64,000 nucleotides of DNA from Lachnospiraceae bacterium UBA3632 (lineage in GTDB: Bacteria > Bacillota > Clostridia > Lachnospirales > Lachnospiraceae): assembly GCA_002373975.1 (NCBI GenBank), contig DFKZ01000057.1, positions 13,509 to 77,508 on the forward strand. Direction: 5' to 3'. The translations under genes were made by a program, and so were the position numbers. Below the pieces are notes generated by a model. That model saw only the letters and a program-made list of their open reading frames with translations, made no database searches and was not told the DNA's origin. Shown in pieces: positions 27,590 to 36,115 of the stretch; positions within the stretch are counted from its first letter, which is position 1, and every line of letters starts with the position of its first letter.

Positions 27590-29872
27590 TTACAGACCAC
27601 GTCTTCTCTGTTCGTTCTTAAGCTGTTTCTCGATCCTGTTGTATACCCTGTCCGAAATCGAATCGAGCTGCGTCCTTAGCTGCTTGTTAACAAGGGACTC
27701 TATCTGCCTGCTGTTGTTTTCAATGGTCTCATTCGTGATATTATTTACTACGGTTCTGTTTTCCGTCTCATTTGTCTCGATGCTGGTAACAGTCTTTCTG
27801 CTTGTTTCCTCGATCCGTTTCATCTCCTCCCGGAGATTCTCTATTGTTTCTTCTGAAACCGTATTCTCAAGGCTTCTGTGAACTATCGAAGCATGCCGTT
27901 CCTCTGAAGTTTCCTCTGCCCTGCCGGCAGATCCCGCACCTCTTCTGAGCTCCCCTGCTCTTTTCGTTGCTTCACTTTTCTTTCCTTCTGCGTTCCCCGG
28001 TATGTTAAGATAGTATTCCTTTGTTTCATTTACGGGGAAAATGTACTCTATCTCAGTGTTATTTGACACGTTTGAGTAGGACAGTTCACTGTTATCAATG
28101 TTATTTACGGTCTCGTTTTCGCTTAAATAGGTGTTACCCTCACCTGCGGGAAAGATGACCTTGGGCTCTTTACCCGGAAGATCGGTTTCACCCGGAGCTG
28201 CTGCGGACGGGCTTATTCCTGCCCGCTCTGCGCGTTCCTGTTCCTCGGCCTGCTTTATGTCATAAAGCAGCAGTCCCATATTGTTGACAGACATCCTGTC
28301 GGAATGAGTAAACCTTTCCGGTGCCCTTAAATATTCCCGGATAAGCTCGTGGGTCACTCTCTCTATGGGTGAAAAGAGCTTTTCAGTCTCGGTCCGGATG
28401 GTTTCTATTCTTTGTGCTTCAAGCCTCTCGGCTTCCTCATACTGAGCCCTGAACACCTCGGGATGCTCCAGTGCAAGGATGCTGTCCCTCCTGGTCCGCT
28501 CCGCACCGGTTCCCTCCTCTCTTGCAGGAGGATTCTCCCTGAGAATGGTTCTCAGGTTCTGCATATACCGCTCATTTCGTGCGATATTCTGCTGATACGT
28601 CTGATAAAGCTTCTGTTCGGTCTCTTTTTTGATCTCTTCCGGTGTTTTGTTCCCGCCTTCGCTTCCGGTCTGCGGATATGGGCTTCCCGCACTGCTTCCG
28701 GTGGTGGTTTCGGGGTATACGCTCTCGGGGGTTTCTTCCTCTCCTTCGGTCAGAAACTCCCTTATCGTCTCCCCGTTTTCGGATATGTTCCGGATATCCG
28801 TGCGGAACAGATTCATATTTGAATTGCGGCTGATGGACAGAAGCTGCCTTATAGTGTCCGACTCATTTCTGTATAATGACTGTGAATTCTCGTTTTTATT
28901 GTACTGCTCATGGAGGTACTGGAGATATGCCGTATTATTCTCTATTCTGAACAGAGTATTGTCGGCGGCCCCGTAAAACACATCCTCCACTGAGAGCCAG
29001 TTCTTTATATCATGGTTTAATCTTTCGTATGTGTTTTCGTATATGTTTTCAACAAGACTGAGGAGCACCGCGGAGGTTATCCTCTCGCTCACCTCGGTCA
29101 CGTTGGTCACTTCCTCCCCTTCCACATCACCCTCATAGATGTTTTCATTCCTGTATACAAGAGGCTCTGCCTCCTCTTTTACCGTCTCACGCAGCCTGTT
29201 AAGGACCATATGTCTTGTGAGCCTCTCCTGCTCGGTTATCCTGTATTCCGTGGATGTAACCGTGCGGGGCTGCGATGTATTCTCATAGAAATTCTGAAGT
29301 ATCCGGTAAATGGCTGCGGTATTCAGCCTTCTGTTTATCTCCTCATGGAGATGAAGAACATTTGAATTAAGGATCTCTGAATCATTTCTGATCCGGATAT
29401 CCTCACTTTGCCTGTACTCGCGGATCATGTTCCTTATGTCATTCAGGTTCTCCCAGTAAAGCTTAAGGGTTTCATTCTGCTCCTTATACTCGCTCGTAAT
29501 GCGGTAAACCTGCTTCATGAACTTTCTCTCGTCCTTGACACCCAGACGATGCAGGATATTGGTTATAAATACCTTATCCTGATAGGAAAGCTCACTGTCT
29601 GCCGAAACATTTATCCTGTTCAGCAGATTGTTGATGATGTTTACCTTACGTATCTGATTATTCTCGGTATGGGAGTTGGAAATGATACTCGCCATTCCGC
29701 CTTCGGCAATAAAGACCTCGGGAGGGCTTGTTACCAAATGAAGCAGATCCGTCTCATCCACAAATCCCCCGAGCTGCATATAATTCCCTTTTATGCGCTC
29801 GCAGAATGCCTCCTGTGACGATAACATATCCGGCTTTAATGAAGTTTTTATCGGAGAACGAAGCTTCAGCAT
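27590..29872 (-). CDS. Large helical protein in tape-measure position
   Basis: A 760-residue protein without a family that I recognise with certainty. It is rich in Asn, Glu, Arg and long helices; residues about 115-260 and 390-500 look like coiled coils and the last 150 residues (many NET/NIT segments, for example ETENRTVVNNITNETIENNS) are low-complexity. The conserved-looking part is the N-terminal 150 residues (SELSYQDKVFITNILHRLG, DERKFMKQVYRI). Position between tube/chaperone genes and the Afp7-like genes is where a tape measure sits in contractile phages, and no other tape-measure candidate is apparent. Tape measure is therefore an inference from order and helicity. Confidence 0.55.
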   Translation of the reverse strand: MLKLRSPIKTSLKPDMLSSQEAFCERIKGNYMQLGGFVDETDLLHLVTSPPEVFIAEGGMASIISNSHTENNQIRKVNIINNLLNRINVSADSELSYQDKVFITNILHRLGVKDERKFMKQVYRITSEYKEQNETLKLYWENLNDIRNMIREYRQSEDIRIRNDSEILNSNVLHLHEEINRRLNTAAIYRILQNFYENTSQPRTVTSTEYRITEQERLTRHMVLNRLRETVKEEAEPLVYRNENIYEGDVEGEEVTNVTEVSERITSAVLLSLVENIYENTYERLNHDIKNWLSVEDVFYGAADNTLFRIENNTAYLQYLHEQYNKNENSQSLYRNESDTIRQLLSISRNSNMNLFRTDIRNISENGETIREFLTEGEEETPESVYPETTTGSSAGSPYPQTGSEGGNKTPEEIKKETEQKLYQTYQQNIARNERYMQNLRTILRENPPAREEGTGAERTRRDSILALEHPEVFRAQYEEAERLEAQRIETIRTETEKLFSPIERVTHELIREYLRAPERFTHSDRMSVNNMGLLLYDIKQAEEQERAERAGISPSAAAPGETDLPGKEPKVIFPAGEGNTYLSENETVNNIDNSELSYSNVSNNTEIEYIFPVNETKEYYLNIPGNAEGKKSEATKRAGELRRGAGSAGRAEETSEERHASIVHRSLENTVSEETIENLREEMKRIEETSRKTVTSIETNETENRTVVNNITNETIENNSRQIESLVNKQLRTQLDSISDRVYNRIEKQLKNEQRRRGL

Positions 29873-29883
29873 TTCTTAATAAC

Positions 29884-31209
29884 TTACTCCATCAGAAAAT
29901 CGGCGATATTCTGGCCGTTGGCTTTTTTACTTCTTGCGCTCTTGATAAAATCAGCCTTTGACGGCTCCTGAACCTTGGACTTGTTACGGCTTCCTTCCCC
30001 GTTTCCGTCCTTGTCAAGCTTATTGAATTCCCACCTTTTGGACTTGCTGACAAACTCTCCCTTTTCGGGATTTGTCACCTTTCCGAACTCACTTTTTGCC
30101 GCACGTTCTTCGAAAGCACTGCGAGACTGCTCTTCCTTCCCGATTCCGGAGCTGCTGCCGTCGGGGCTTCCTCCCCTTGGATTCGGAATATTGTTTTGGG
30201 AGCTCTGTTTTCCGTTTCCGGCTTTATCTTTATTTTTAAACTCCCACTTTACACTCTTTTCCGAAAGAGCCTTTTCATCGGGCTGATTTTCCGCCGGGTG
30301 TCTTCTTGATGAGAGCTTTCCGTTTCCGGTGTACTCTTCTGCAGTCGTAAATTCAAAAAGCTTTGCCTTTTCCTCCAGCTCGGACTGTGTGAGCTCCTTT
30401 ATTCCCATGCCCTCACCTAAGGTCTTATCACTGAACAGCGAGTTCTGGGCGGATCTGGTGGATTTTTTGACACCCTTGAATTTGTCGTTATTCTCGGCGG
30501 CGAAGTTATAATACCTTCGCTTATTGACCATCTCTCCCTGTGAGATTTCCTTTATCGGGTGCTGCTGGGAGCTGTCGCCCTTACCGTCCTTGAACTTCTC
30601 ATCAAACTCCCACTTTCTCGCCCTTTGCTTAAATGTACTCTCATTGTCTGAGTTCTGCAGGGGATCCATTGGATAATTTTTGGAATACAGACGTTTTGTA
30701 TTGCCGAGGGGATTTCCGTTGTCATCAAAGGATGTGTCGTCGGCAAACTTCCACTTCGGCTTGGATGTGGCATCCTCAGGATTTGTCACACAGAACATCT
30801 GATTATAACCGATGGTCACGGTTTCGGTGAGAAGGCCTCCCCTTTCTGCGTCCAGACCACCGTATTCCTTACTCATAACAACAGCTCCGGTAAAGAAATA
30901 GTATCTTCCGAAGTCTATCGAGCCGCCTGTATTCTTGCCGACAAAAAGCATCAGGGGCAATAACAGCTCAGTGCCGTTTGAGAGAGGATCGTTGAAATCT
31001 GTGGCAACATATCTCTCAACCTGAAGAGTGAAGGGTTTGCTTATGGGCTTTCTGCGCATGTAAACGTAATCGTTCATGCCGCCTTCCTGTATATAATCAT
31101 ATTCGTTTTCTCTTGAGAAAGCGCGAACACTCTTGAGCGGAACATCAAAGGCCCCGTCAACCCTGAGCATAAATCTGAAATTGGTAAGAAAATTATATTC
31201 TTCCGTCAT
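29884..31209 (-). CDS. Second tail-tube-like protein (gp19 family) with repetitive C-terminal tail
   Basis: A 441-residue protein. Residues 1-145 match the tube (gp19/Hcp-like) family: NFRFMLRVDGAFDVPLKSV, EGGMNDYVYMRRKPISKPFT, FFTGAVVMSKEYGGLDAERG. This corresponds to Afp5-like second tube proteins that cap the hub. The remaining 300 residues are hydrophilic and made of about seven degenerate repeats of roughly 40 residues centred on a (K)WEF-x(4-6)-DGxGxxS pattern, for example RKWEFDEKFKDGKGDSS, KLFEFTTAEEYTGNGKLSS, VKWEFKNKDKAGNGKQSS and KRWEFNKLDKDGNGEGS. Such a tail is not normal for a tube subunit and could not fit inside the lumen in six copies without order. It may contact the tape measure or cargo. 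Confidence 0.75.
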   Translation of the reverse strand: MTEEYNFLTNFRFMLRVDGAFDVPLKSVRAFSRENEYDYIQEGGMNDYVYMRRKPISKPFTLQVERYVATDFNDPLSNGTELLLPLMLFVGKNTGGSIDFGRYYFFTGAVVMSKEYGGLDAERGGLLTETVTIGYNQMFCVTNPEDATSKPKWKFADDTSFDDNGNPLGNTKRLYSKNYPMDPLQNSDNESTFKQRARKWEFDEKFKDGKGDSSQQHPIKEISQGEMVNKRRYYNFAAENNDKFKGVKKSTRSAQNSLFSDKTLGEGMGIKELTQSELEEKAKLFEFTTAEEYTGNGKLSSRRHPAENQPDEKALSEKSVKWEFKNKDKAGNGKQSSQNNIPNPRGGSPDGSSSGIGKEEQSRSAFEERAAKSEFGKVTNPEKGEFVSKSKRWEFNKLDKDGNGEGSRNKSKVQEPSKADFIKSARSKKANGQNIADFLME

Positions 31210-31258
31210 GTATATATCTCACTGTATGACAATTAAGCATACCTTACGACATCTTCCG

Positions 31259-31432
31259 TTATCTCATTCCTGTCGGAAGCATCTCTAGTATACTCTTTTC
31301 TCGTTTGCTGTCTGAGGGATTAAGGTTTTTGTTTATGGAGCTTATCTCCTTACACCACCTTCTTCGCATCACATGATCCATTGAAAGGACTTCCGCCTCG
31401 CTCCAGTGGAAGTAGTAGGAAATGAACGCCAT
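31259..31432 (-). CDS. DUF6760-like small CIS protein; probably expressed by -1 frameshift
   Basis: A short frame that conventional calling misses. From the first ATG (31432) it has 57 codons and ends at 31259. The translation MAFISYYFHWSEAEVLSMDH then RRRWCKEISSINKNLN matches the small CIS protein with an FHW and RRRWxxEI signature. The family similarity begins before the ATG: the same frame upstream reads YPQDELFKE, which is typical family N-terminus, and no ATG, GTG or TTG lies further up before the stop at about 31496. The frame is -1 relative to the preceding chaperone-like gene, and a slippery heptamer lies in the overlap. A fused product is likely; separate initiation at 31432 is the alternative. 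Confidence 0.65.
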   Translation of the reverse strand: MAFISYYFHWSEAEVLSMDHVMRRRWCKEISSINKNLNPSDSKREKSILEMLPTGMR

Positions 31433-31464
31433 CTCCTTAAAAAGCTCATCCTGAGGGTAGAGCT

Positions 31465-31827
31465 TTATCCCTCTCTGGTAAAATTTAGCGGAATATCATG
31501 CTCCTTCCCGCAATCCGGGCATACAAAATGCATTGTAGGAGGCTCGATATCATTGATACGCTGATACATATCCTGCAAAAAAGCAAGATCTGCGGTAAAC
31601 AGCCTTTCCACGATATTGGGTGCTATCGTTGCAACGCCTTCAATCTCGGTTATGACCTCTGCAAGAAGCACTATCGTAAGATATGAAGGGTTCGAGAGCA
31701 CTCTGGGATCACGCTGCGCGCGCATCTCATCACCTGCCGTGGCAAGTCTCATACGTCCGTTTCTGTGAATCTCGCCATTTCCGTCAACGTATCCTTTAGG
31801 CAGTGTAAATTCAAATTCTGTCTCCAT
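31465..31827 (-). CDS. Tail assembly chaperone-like protein with zinc-ribbon pair
   Basis: About 120 residues from the ATG at 31827, which follows CAGGAG; a GTG at 31860 is possible but less likely. It opens METEFEFTLPKGYVDGNG and RMRLATAGDEM, a conserved CIS family located between tube and second tube genes. The C-terminus has CPDCGKEHDIPLNF, a CxxC pair that looks like half a zinc ribbon. Gene position matches the tail assembly chaperone of contractile phages (between tube and tape measure), where a frameshifted extension is common. A 132-base leader with strong hairpins separates it from the tube gene. Confidence 0.72.
   Translation of the reverse strand: METEFEFTLPKGYVDGNGEIHRNGRMRLATAGDEMRAQRDPRVLSNPSYLTIVLLAEVITEIEGVATIAPNIVERLFTADLAFLQDMYQRINDIEPPTMHFVCPDCGKEHDIPLNFTREG
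31480..31486 (-). other. Candidate -1 ribosomal frameshift slippery site A AAT TTT
   Basis: In the zero frame the codons read CTA AAT TTT ACC and the stop TAA comes five codons after TTT. A AAT TTT fits the X XXY YYZ rule (A A A, T T T, T). A slip by -1 continues as TTT TAC CAG AGA into the DUF6760-like frame without a stop for about 75 codons. No stable downstream stem is obvious by eye; a GGAG run about 50 bases downstream could pair with the ribosome. Confidence 0.55.
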
Positions 31828-31870
31828 ATTCGTATTCTCCTGAAAGTACTGACGCAACACAGATCGCTCC

Positions 31871-31936
31871 GCTCCTTCGGAGCTTACGCAATTCTGCTAA
31901 CACATGCAAATCGCAGAATTGCCCAAAAAGGGCAAT
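31871..31936 (-). repeat. Palindromic element with competing hairpins between tube and chaperone genes
   Basis: The 99-132 base gap holds three inverted repeats: GCTCC-TTC-GGAGC (31871-31883), GCAATTCTGC (31888-31897) with its exact complement GCAGAATTGC (31913-31922), and ATTGCCC-AAAAA-GGGCAAT (31918-31936). The last two share bases 31918-31922 and cannot form together. No T-tract follows on the minus strand, so it is not a simple terminator. It also contains a 22-codon frame starting MSKKQDCPFWAILRFACVS. It looks like a REP-type intergenic repeat or a processing/attenuation element. Confidence 0.6.
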
Positions 31937-31959
31937 CCTGCTTTTTGCTCATGTTTGCG

Positions 31960-32457
31960 TTAGTTAGGTATTACAAGCTCTTCGTAAGCAAGCTCAACAG
32001 ACTCGATAGCAACATCGGAAGTCTTGGCATCAAGCTCGGGTCCGGTGTACTTTGCAACCCATGCGTTGGTAAGGAGCCATACTCTGGTTCCGGTGATGCT
32101 GGTTGCGATAGTCTGAGGGGATCCGCCATTGATATCGATAAGCTCGATCTGAACTTCGTTTCTGGGAATCTCTCCACGAACCTCGGATACACATTCCTGA
32201 ATCCATGTCTTGAATGCGGAATCAAGAGTGTAACCGAAACGAAGGGTGATGTTTCCGTGCTTAACAAGGCCCGGAATCTTTACGGGTGCCAGAGAGTTTG
32301 CATTGCCCTGGCGGAACTCGATCACATCCACCGAAGCGTCGATTCCCGTAACCTGTGAAAATGCGGCAGTACCTTCCACATTCGCCACACGTACAAGGAA
32401 ATTCATTTTTGTAAGGGGATATGATAAGCCTTTACTGTTTTCATAAGGACTAGCCAT
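31960..32457 (-). CDS. Contractile injection system tube protein (Afp1/gp19 family)
   Basis: A 165-residue protein with the gp19/Hcp-like tube fold: FLVRVANVEGTAAFSQVTGI, VIEFRQGNANSLAPVKIPGL, HGNITLRFGYTLDSAFKTWI and VWLLTNAWVAKYTGPELDAK. Length is normal for the family. It stacks as hexamers to make the inner tube. Its gene follows the sheath gene by 57 bases with RBS AGGAGAAATAATT, and is followed by a hairpin-rich gap that could raise its mRNA above that of the downstream genes. Confidence 0.93.
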   Translation of the reverse strand: MASPYENSKGLSYPLTKMNFLVRVANVEGTAAFSQVTGIDASVDVIEFRQGNANSLAPVKIPGLVKHGNITLRFGYTLDSAFKTWIQECVSEVRGEIPRNEVQIELIDINGGSPQTIATSITGTRVWLLTNAWVAKYTGPELDAKTSDVAIESVELAYEELVIPN

Positions 32458-32514
32458 TAATTATTTCTCCTTTTCTTGTTTTAGTGAACGAACAATCCGT
32501 TAATCAGTTCCCTT

Positions 32515-34275
32515 TTATTCCTCTCCGCCTTCACTGCCGCCGGTCTCGGAGGTGTGCTGTGTGAGACGGAAGATCACGAACTCAGCGGGACGGCTGGGTG
32601 CGATACCGATGTTGCAGATAAGTCTGCCGTTTCTGATATCGTCCGCGCTCATGGTGGAAGGACCTATCTCTACGAAATAAGCCTCTCCGGGTGAACCGCC
32701 TGTCAGCATGCCCGTTCTCCAGAGTCCGTCAAGGAATGAAGTGATGGTAAGTGATACTCTCTGCCACAATGTATTGTCGTTGGGCTCGAATACAACCCAG
32801 TTGGTAGACGCCTTGATGCTCTCCATAACGTAGATGAAGAGACGTCTGATATTGACATACTTGAATGCGCTGTTCTGAGATGCTGTTCTTGCGCCCCAGA
32901 TGCGGATTCCTTCGCCGGGGATCGCACGGATAAGGTTAACTCCCTCGGGGTTAAGGATATCCTGCTCATCCTTGGTGTAATTAACCTTTACGCCTGTGCA
33001 GAAGATTGCCTCGTTTGCAGGTGCCTTGTGCACTCCGCGTGTGATGTCGGTGCGTGAGTATACGCCCATAACAGCTCCCGAAGGGGGAACAAAGTCGGAC
33101 TTGTTTGATCCTCTGTCAAATACCTGGATCCATGGATGATACATAGCAGCATAGGTGCTGTCGATGAGTCCGCGATACTTAACCAGATCGTCAGTCTTGT
33201 ACATATCCTTGGGCATATCGATGACCGCAAAACGGCTCTTGGTGTTCTCACAATGAGCCACGAGTGCAACGATAACCTCAGGGATCGTTACGCCGGGAAC
33301 AGCGAGGATGTTTACATTGTCGTTCTCAAGGAAGCTCTGGATACCCGTACGTCCCTCAGGTCCGTCATCGGTACCGATAAATGTGAGAGCGTTAACCTTG
33401 GAAATGCTTCCGTCAGCTCCGCCCTCGAGAGTGAAGCTTCCCTCGGTGATCCCTTTTCCGAGAATGTTTTCTACAGGGTTTCCGATCTCCTTAACGGGAG
33501 CCTCGTCCTTAGCGCCGTCAGCGGGCTTGGTGGTCGCTTCCTTAACGGTCTTTGCCTCGATGGTGATGAGCTTGCTTCCTGCCAGCTTGGAGCTGATATA
33601 GGAAGGAGAAGCTGCATTGAGTGTAAGATCGAAGAAGTTTTCCTGTGCCTCGTTGTAGCGTACCGACATATCAAAGGTAACAAGCTTTACAACGTTCTTG
33701 GGGATCATATCCGCATCAACGGGATCTGCCTTGAACTTGTTCTCAAAGGTGATCTGCTCGTCATAGATCATCGCTATACGGTTGTATTCGCCGTTAAACT
33801 CAACGATATCGCCTTCTCTGAAGCCTTCTGCGCTCTTTGCCTTGTAGACATTCTTGCCTACTGCCTCAAGAAGCTGCATCTTCTTTTTGGTAACGGTCTT
33901 TAATGAAACCTGGATACGGTTTCCCCACTTACCTTCATTTGCAGCGGTAACCTTAAGGATACCCATCTTCTTGGATGCGCATACCGCATCTTCGGGTGCA
34001 ACACGTGATACGTAGCAGCGTGTACCGCCGTTTACAAAAAACTGCTCAACCGCATTTGCGAGGTAACGGTAGTCCCCGTGTGTGTACTCACTGAGGAAAC
34101 CGCCAAACTGCTGCTTAAAGCTCTTAAAACTTGTTACAAGAAGGGGAGCTCCCTTGGTGGGGCCTTTCTCTGCAAGGCCGATAAAGCCGCCTGTGCTTGT
34201 TCCTACCCCTTCCACGCTCCGTGGAGAATTGTCATATTCTTCGACGTATACTCCGGGACTAAAATATTCAGCCAT
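32515..34275 (-). CDS. Contractile sheath protein
   Basis: A 586-residue sheath protein of the phage tail sheath family. The N-terminus YFSPGVYVEEYDNSPRSVEG followed by STGGFIGLAEKGP is the family hallmark, and the C-terminal domain has INIRRLFIYVMESIKAS-like and FEPNDNTLWQRV segments with a glycine- and glutamate-rich tail. There is only one sheath gene, where Afp and PVC have three. An insertion near residue 255-270 (KPADGAKDEAPVKE) is a surface loop. It forms the outer contractile tube. Confidence 0.94.
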   Translation of the reverse strand: MAEYFSPGVYVEEYDNSPRSVEGVGTSTGGFIGLAEKGPTKGAPLLVTSFKSFKQQFGGFLSEYTHGDYRYLANAVEQFFVNGGTRCYVSRVAPEDAVCASKKMGILKVTAANEGKWGNRIQVSLKTVTKKKMQLLEAVGKNVYKAKSAEGFREGDIVEFNGEYNRIAMIYDEQITFENKFKADPVDADMIPKNVVKLVTFDMSVRYNEAQENFFDLTLNAASPSYISSKLAGSKLITIEAKTVKEATTKPADGAKDEAPVKEIGNPVENILGKGITEGSFTLEGGADGSISKVNALTFIGTDDGPEGRTGIQSFLENDNVNILAVPGVTIPEVIVALVAHCENTKSRFAVIDMPKDMYKTDDLVKYRGLIDSTYAAMYHPWIQVFDRGSNKSDFVPPSGAVMGVYSRTDITRGVHKAPANEAIFCTGVKVNYTKDEQDILNPEGVNLIRAIPGEGIRIWGARTASQNSAFKYVNIRRLFIYVMESIKASTNWVVFEPNDNTLWQRVSLTITSFLDGLWRTGMLTGGSPGEAYFVEIGPSTMSADDIRNGRLICNIGIAPSRPAEFVIFRLTQHTSETGGSEGGEE

Positions 34276-34309
34276 AAACTGATTTTCTCCTTTCGTTTTT
34301 TATGAACGA

Positions 34310-34696
34310 TCAACTGATCAATACTTTGGTCTGACCTGGATTCACAATACTTATCGAACCGGCAAAAGCACACATGCACTTGGAATCAAGTGTGAGGCAT
34401 GGCTTGCCGCCAACCAGTGTCTTGGCTCCTCCCATCCATGTGCCGGCTATGGTCGGCATACAGGGCTGCGGAGTAAGGACTCCCAAGGCGGCGGCTGTAG
34501 CAGCTGCCACAGCAGGATTGGCAAGGGATGTACACATCGCAAACGGCGATACGTTCACTCCTCCGGCTACATCTGTCATAAGACAGATCGGTTTCCCGTC
34601 CGCCAGAACTGTGAAATTATTCGTCGAATTAAGTGTACCCGGTGCCGTTCCGAAGCTGCATACACAGCTGGCGCCGTTAACTACGGCTACTGACAT
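34310..34696 (-). CDS. PAAR-like (DUF4280-type) spike tip protein
   Basis: A 128-residue protein with VVNGASCVCSFGTAPGTLNS, LADGKPICLMTDVAGGVNVS, PCMPTIAGTWMGGAKTLVGG and KPCLTLDSKCMCAFAG. The spaced cysteines and pseudo-repeats are those of the DUF4280 PAAR-like family found in CIS clusters, which cap the spike with a metal-stabilised point (Afp10 role). Its place directly before the sheath gene, not after the gp25 gene as in Afp, is a rearrangement. Confidence 0.88.
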   Translation of the reverse strand: MSVAVVNGASCVCSFGTAPGTLNSTNNFTVLADGKPICLMTDVAGGVNVSPFAMCTSLANPAVAAATAAALGVLTPQPCMPTIAGTWMGGAKTLVGGKPCLTLDSKCMCAFAGSISIVNPGQTKVLIS

Positions 34697-34710
34697 TTAC
34701 TGTTCCTTCC

Positions 34711-35454
34711 TCAGTCAAGACCGGTGACCCCGCCTTCGGCGAAATCAACCTTTTTGTATCTGACCTGACCGTTCACAACATATTTGATAAGGTACCTGAG
34801 GTTTTTCCCATCATCACGCACCCTGAAAAGATACGTTCCATCCTCCCATATCTGTCCGTAGAAAATACGGCATATTGGGGAATTCTGGGGTATTTCCTCC
34901 TCCGGATTCTTTCGTATCCGGTATTTTTTGTCCGACAGTTCCTCCTCGATCTCAATGATCTCAAAGGTTGTCTTCTCTGCATTGAACAATCCGTACCGTT
35001 CGTCAGTGAGATTGGCTCTTCTGTTGGGCGCAAAAACAGTCATTATGCGCTTTTTGAGGTCAAGCTCCCTAAACGATGCTACGGCTCTGCCAGGATGGAT
35101 GGCTTCTAATTTCTCAAGTCCGGAAAGGCGGCCCTTAAGTGTGATAAGAGCTTCTCCTTTGGATGTGTTCTCTGACGGTATCAGGAACACGTCTATCGAG
35201 GGAAGAACCTTGTCCAGCTCTTCGTAGTCAACCCTTACGGTTTGGGGTTCATATCCATACACTATCACCTGCATAAGACAATTCTCTCTGCCGACGTTGA
35301 TGAATACGTAGCTTCCCTCGCCGCGCGCGCTGGCGGCAACGGCTTCGCCGTCTCTGATAAAGCGGACATTTCTCTCATCCACCGCAAACCCCGTTGTTGA
35401 ATCCTTAAGCGTGATCAGCAGATCGAGCTTTGCGCGGATAACTGCCTTTTCCAT
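34711..35454 (-). CDS. CIS-associated protein with beta-sandwich N-terminal domain
   Basis: A 247-residue protein of unknown function. Residues about 1-95 resemble carboxypeptidase-regulatory-like beta-sandwiches (LLITLKDSTTGFAVDERNVR, then SYVFINVGRENCLMQVIVYG and YEPQTVRVDYEEL). The rest is beta-rich with a linker. It lies between the cap and the PAAR-like gene with 14 and 60 bases of gap, so it is part of the structural operon. A decoration, fibre base or cap accessory is possible; no clear family match from memory. Confidence 0.6.
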   Translation of the reverse strand: MEKAVIRAKLDLLITLKDSTTGFAVDERNVRFIRDGEAVAASARGEGSYVFINVGRENCLMQVIVYGYEPQTVRVDYEELDKVLPSIDVFLIPSENTSKGEALITLKGRLSGLEKLEAIHPGRAVASFRELDLKKRIMTVFAPNRRANLTDERYGLFNAEKTTFEIIEIEEELSDKKYRIRKNPEEEIPQNSPICRIFYGQIWEDGTYLFRVRDDGKNLRYLIKYVVNGQVRYKKVDFAEGGVTGLD

Positions 35455-35514
35455 TTCCGGTTTCCTCCTTTCCGGCGGGCAGGTTTATCTCTGCCTCTTG
35501 GTGGTGGTCGTCTG

Positions 35515-36111
35515 TTAATCGTTATCCACCCCCTCACCTGTTACATTCAGCGAGAACTGGGCGTCAACAACACGAGGAGTATTGATGACGAGTTCACTGG
35601 ATACGTATACGGGTGCCGCCTTATAAAAGAGCGATATCTGATACGGCTTGTTTATCGCACTCCACACCCTTACCTTTTCCTCAAGACTGATCTTCGCCTG
35701 TGTGAGAACAATCGGAGGTTCCTGAGTATCCAGCCAGTTCTGCAGCTGGTTCGGAAGTACGGAATTGTTGTCCGAAACAATCTGCGCGCACTTTCCGATG
35801 ATCTTTTGGAAGTCCTGGTCCTTAAGTCCTGCCTGGCCTCCCGAATTTATAAACACCATATAATAAAGACTATACGGCTTTGGCGGCGGCTGTAGCTGAT
35901 ATTTGCCCCGTCTTACCGTCGGCGGCGGAGCAACCGTGTCATCCTCTTTGATATCATAAAGATAAAGCCCGAGGATATAGTCAACGTCCTGCGATGCGGG
36001 GGACGACACCTCTATGTTGTTGGGTGAAGGTATCGGCTCCGGACACATCTTCTTTCTGAGGACATTTATTATGTAGTTACTTACATCTGAGATTATTGTG
36101 TAATCTGCCAT
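35515..36111 (-). CDS. Tube terminator/cap protein, Pvc16/Afp16 type (DUF4255)
   Basis: A 198-residue protein: ADYTIISDVSNYIINVLRKK, VDYILGLYLYDIKEDDTVAP and PPKPYSLYYMVFINSGG mark the DUF4255 (Pvc16 N) family, which ends tube growth and fixes tail length. In Afp this gene is last in the operon; here it is first of the structural part, directly after the two giant secreted proteins and four bases after the stop of the second. No oddity in length. Confidence 0.9.
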   Translation of the reverse strand: MADYTIISDVSNYIINVLRKKMCPEPIPSPNNIEVSSPASQDVDYILGLYLYDIKEDDTVAPPPTVRRGKYQLQPPPKPYSLYYMVFINSGGQAGLKDQDFQKIIGKCAQIVSDNNSVLPNQLQNWLDTQEPPIVLTQAKISLEEKVRVWSAINKPYQISLFYKAAPVYVSSELVINTPRVVDAQFSLNVTGEGVDND

Positions 36112-36115
36112 TTAT

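Noticed and set aside
31918..31936. Rho-independent terminator after the tube gene
   Set aside because: The hairpin is good but no T-run follows on the minus strand; it also shares bases with a longer competing hairpin.
17016..36111. Prophage or phage remnant
   Set aside because: No capsid, portal, terminase, integrase, lysis or replication gene is present, and Afp15/Afp16-type and DUF4280-type genes are CIS markers.
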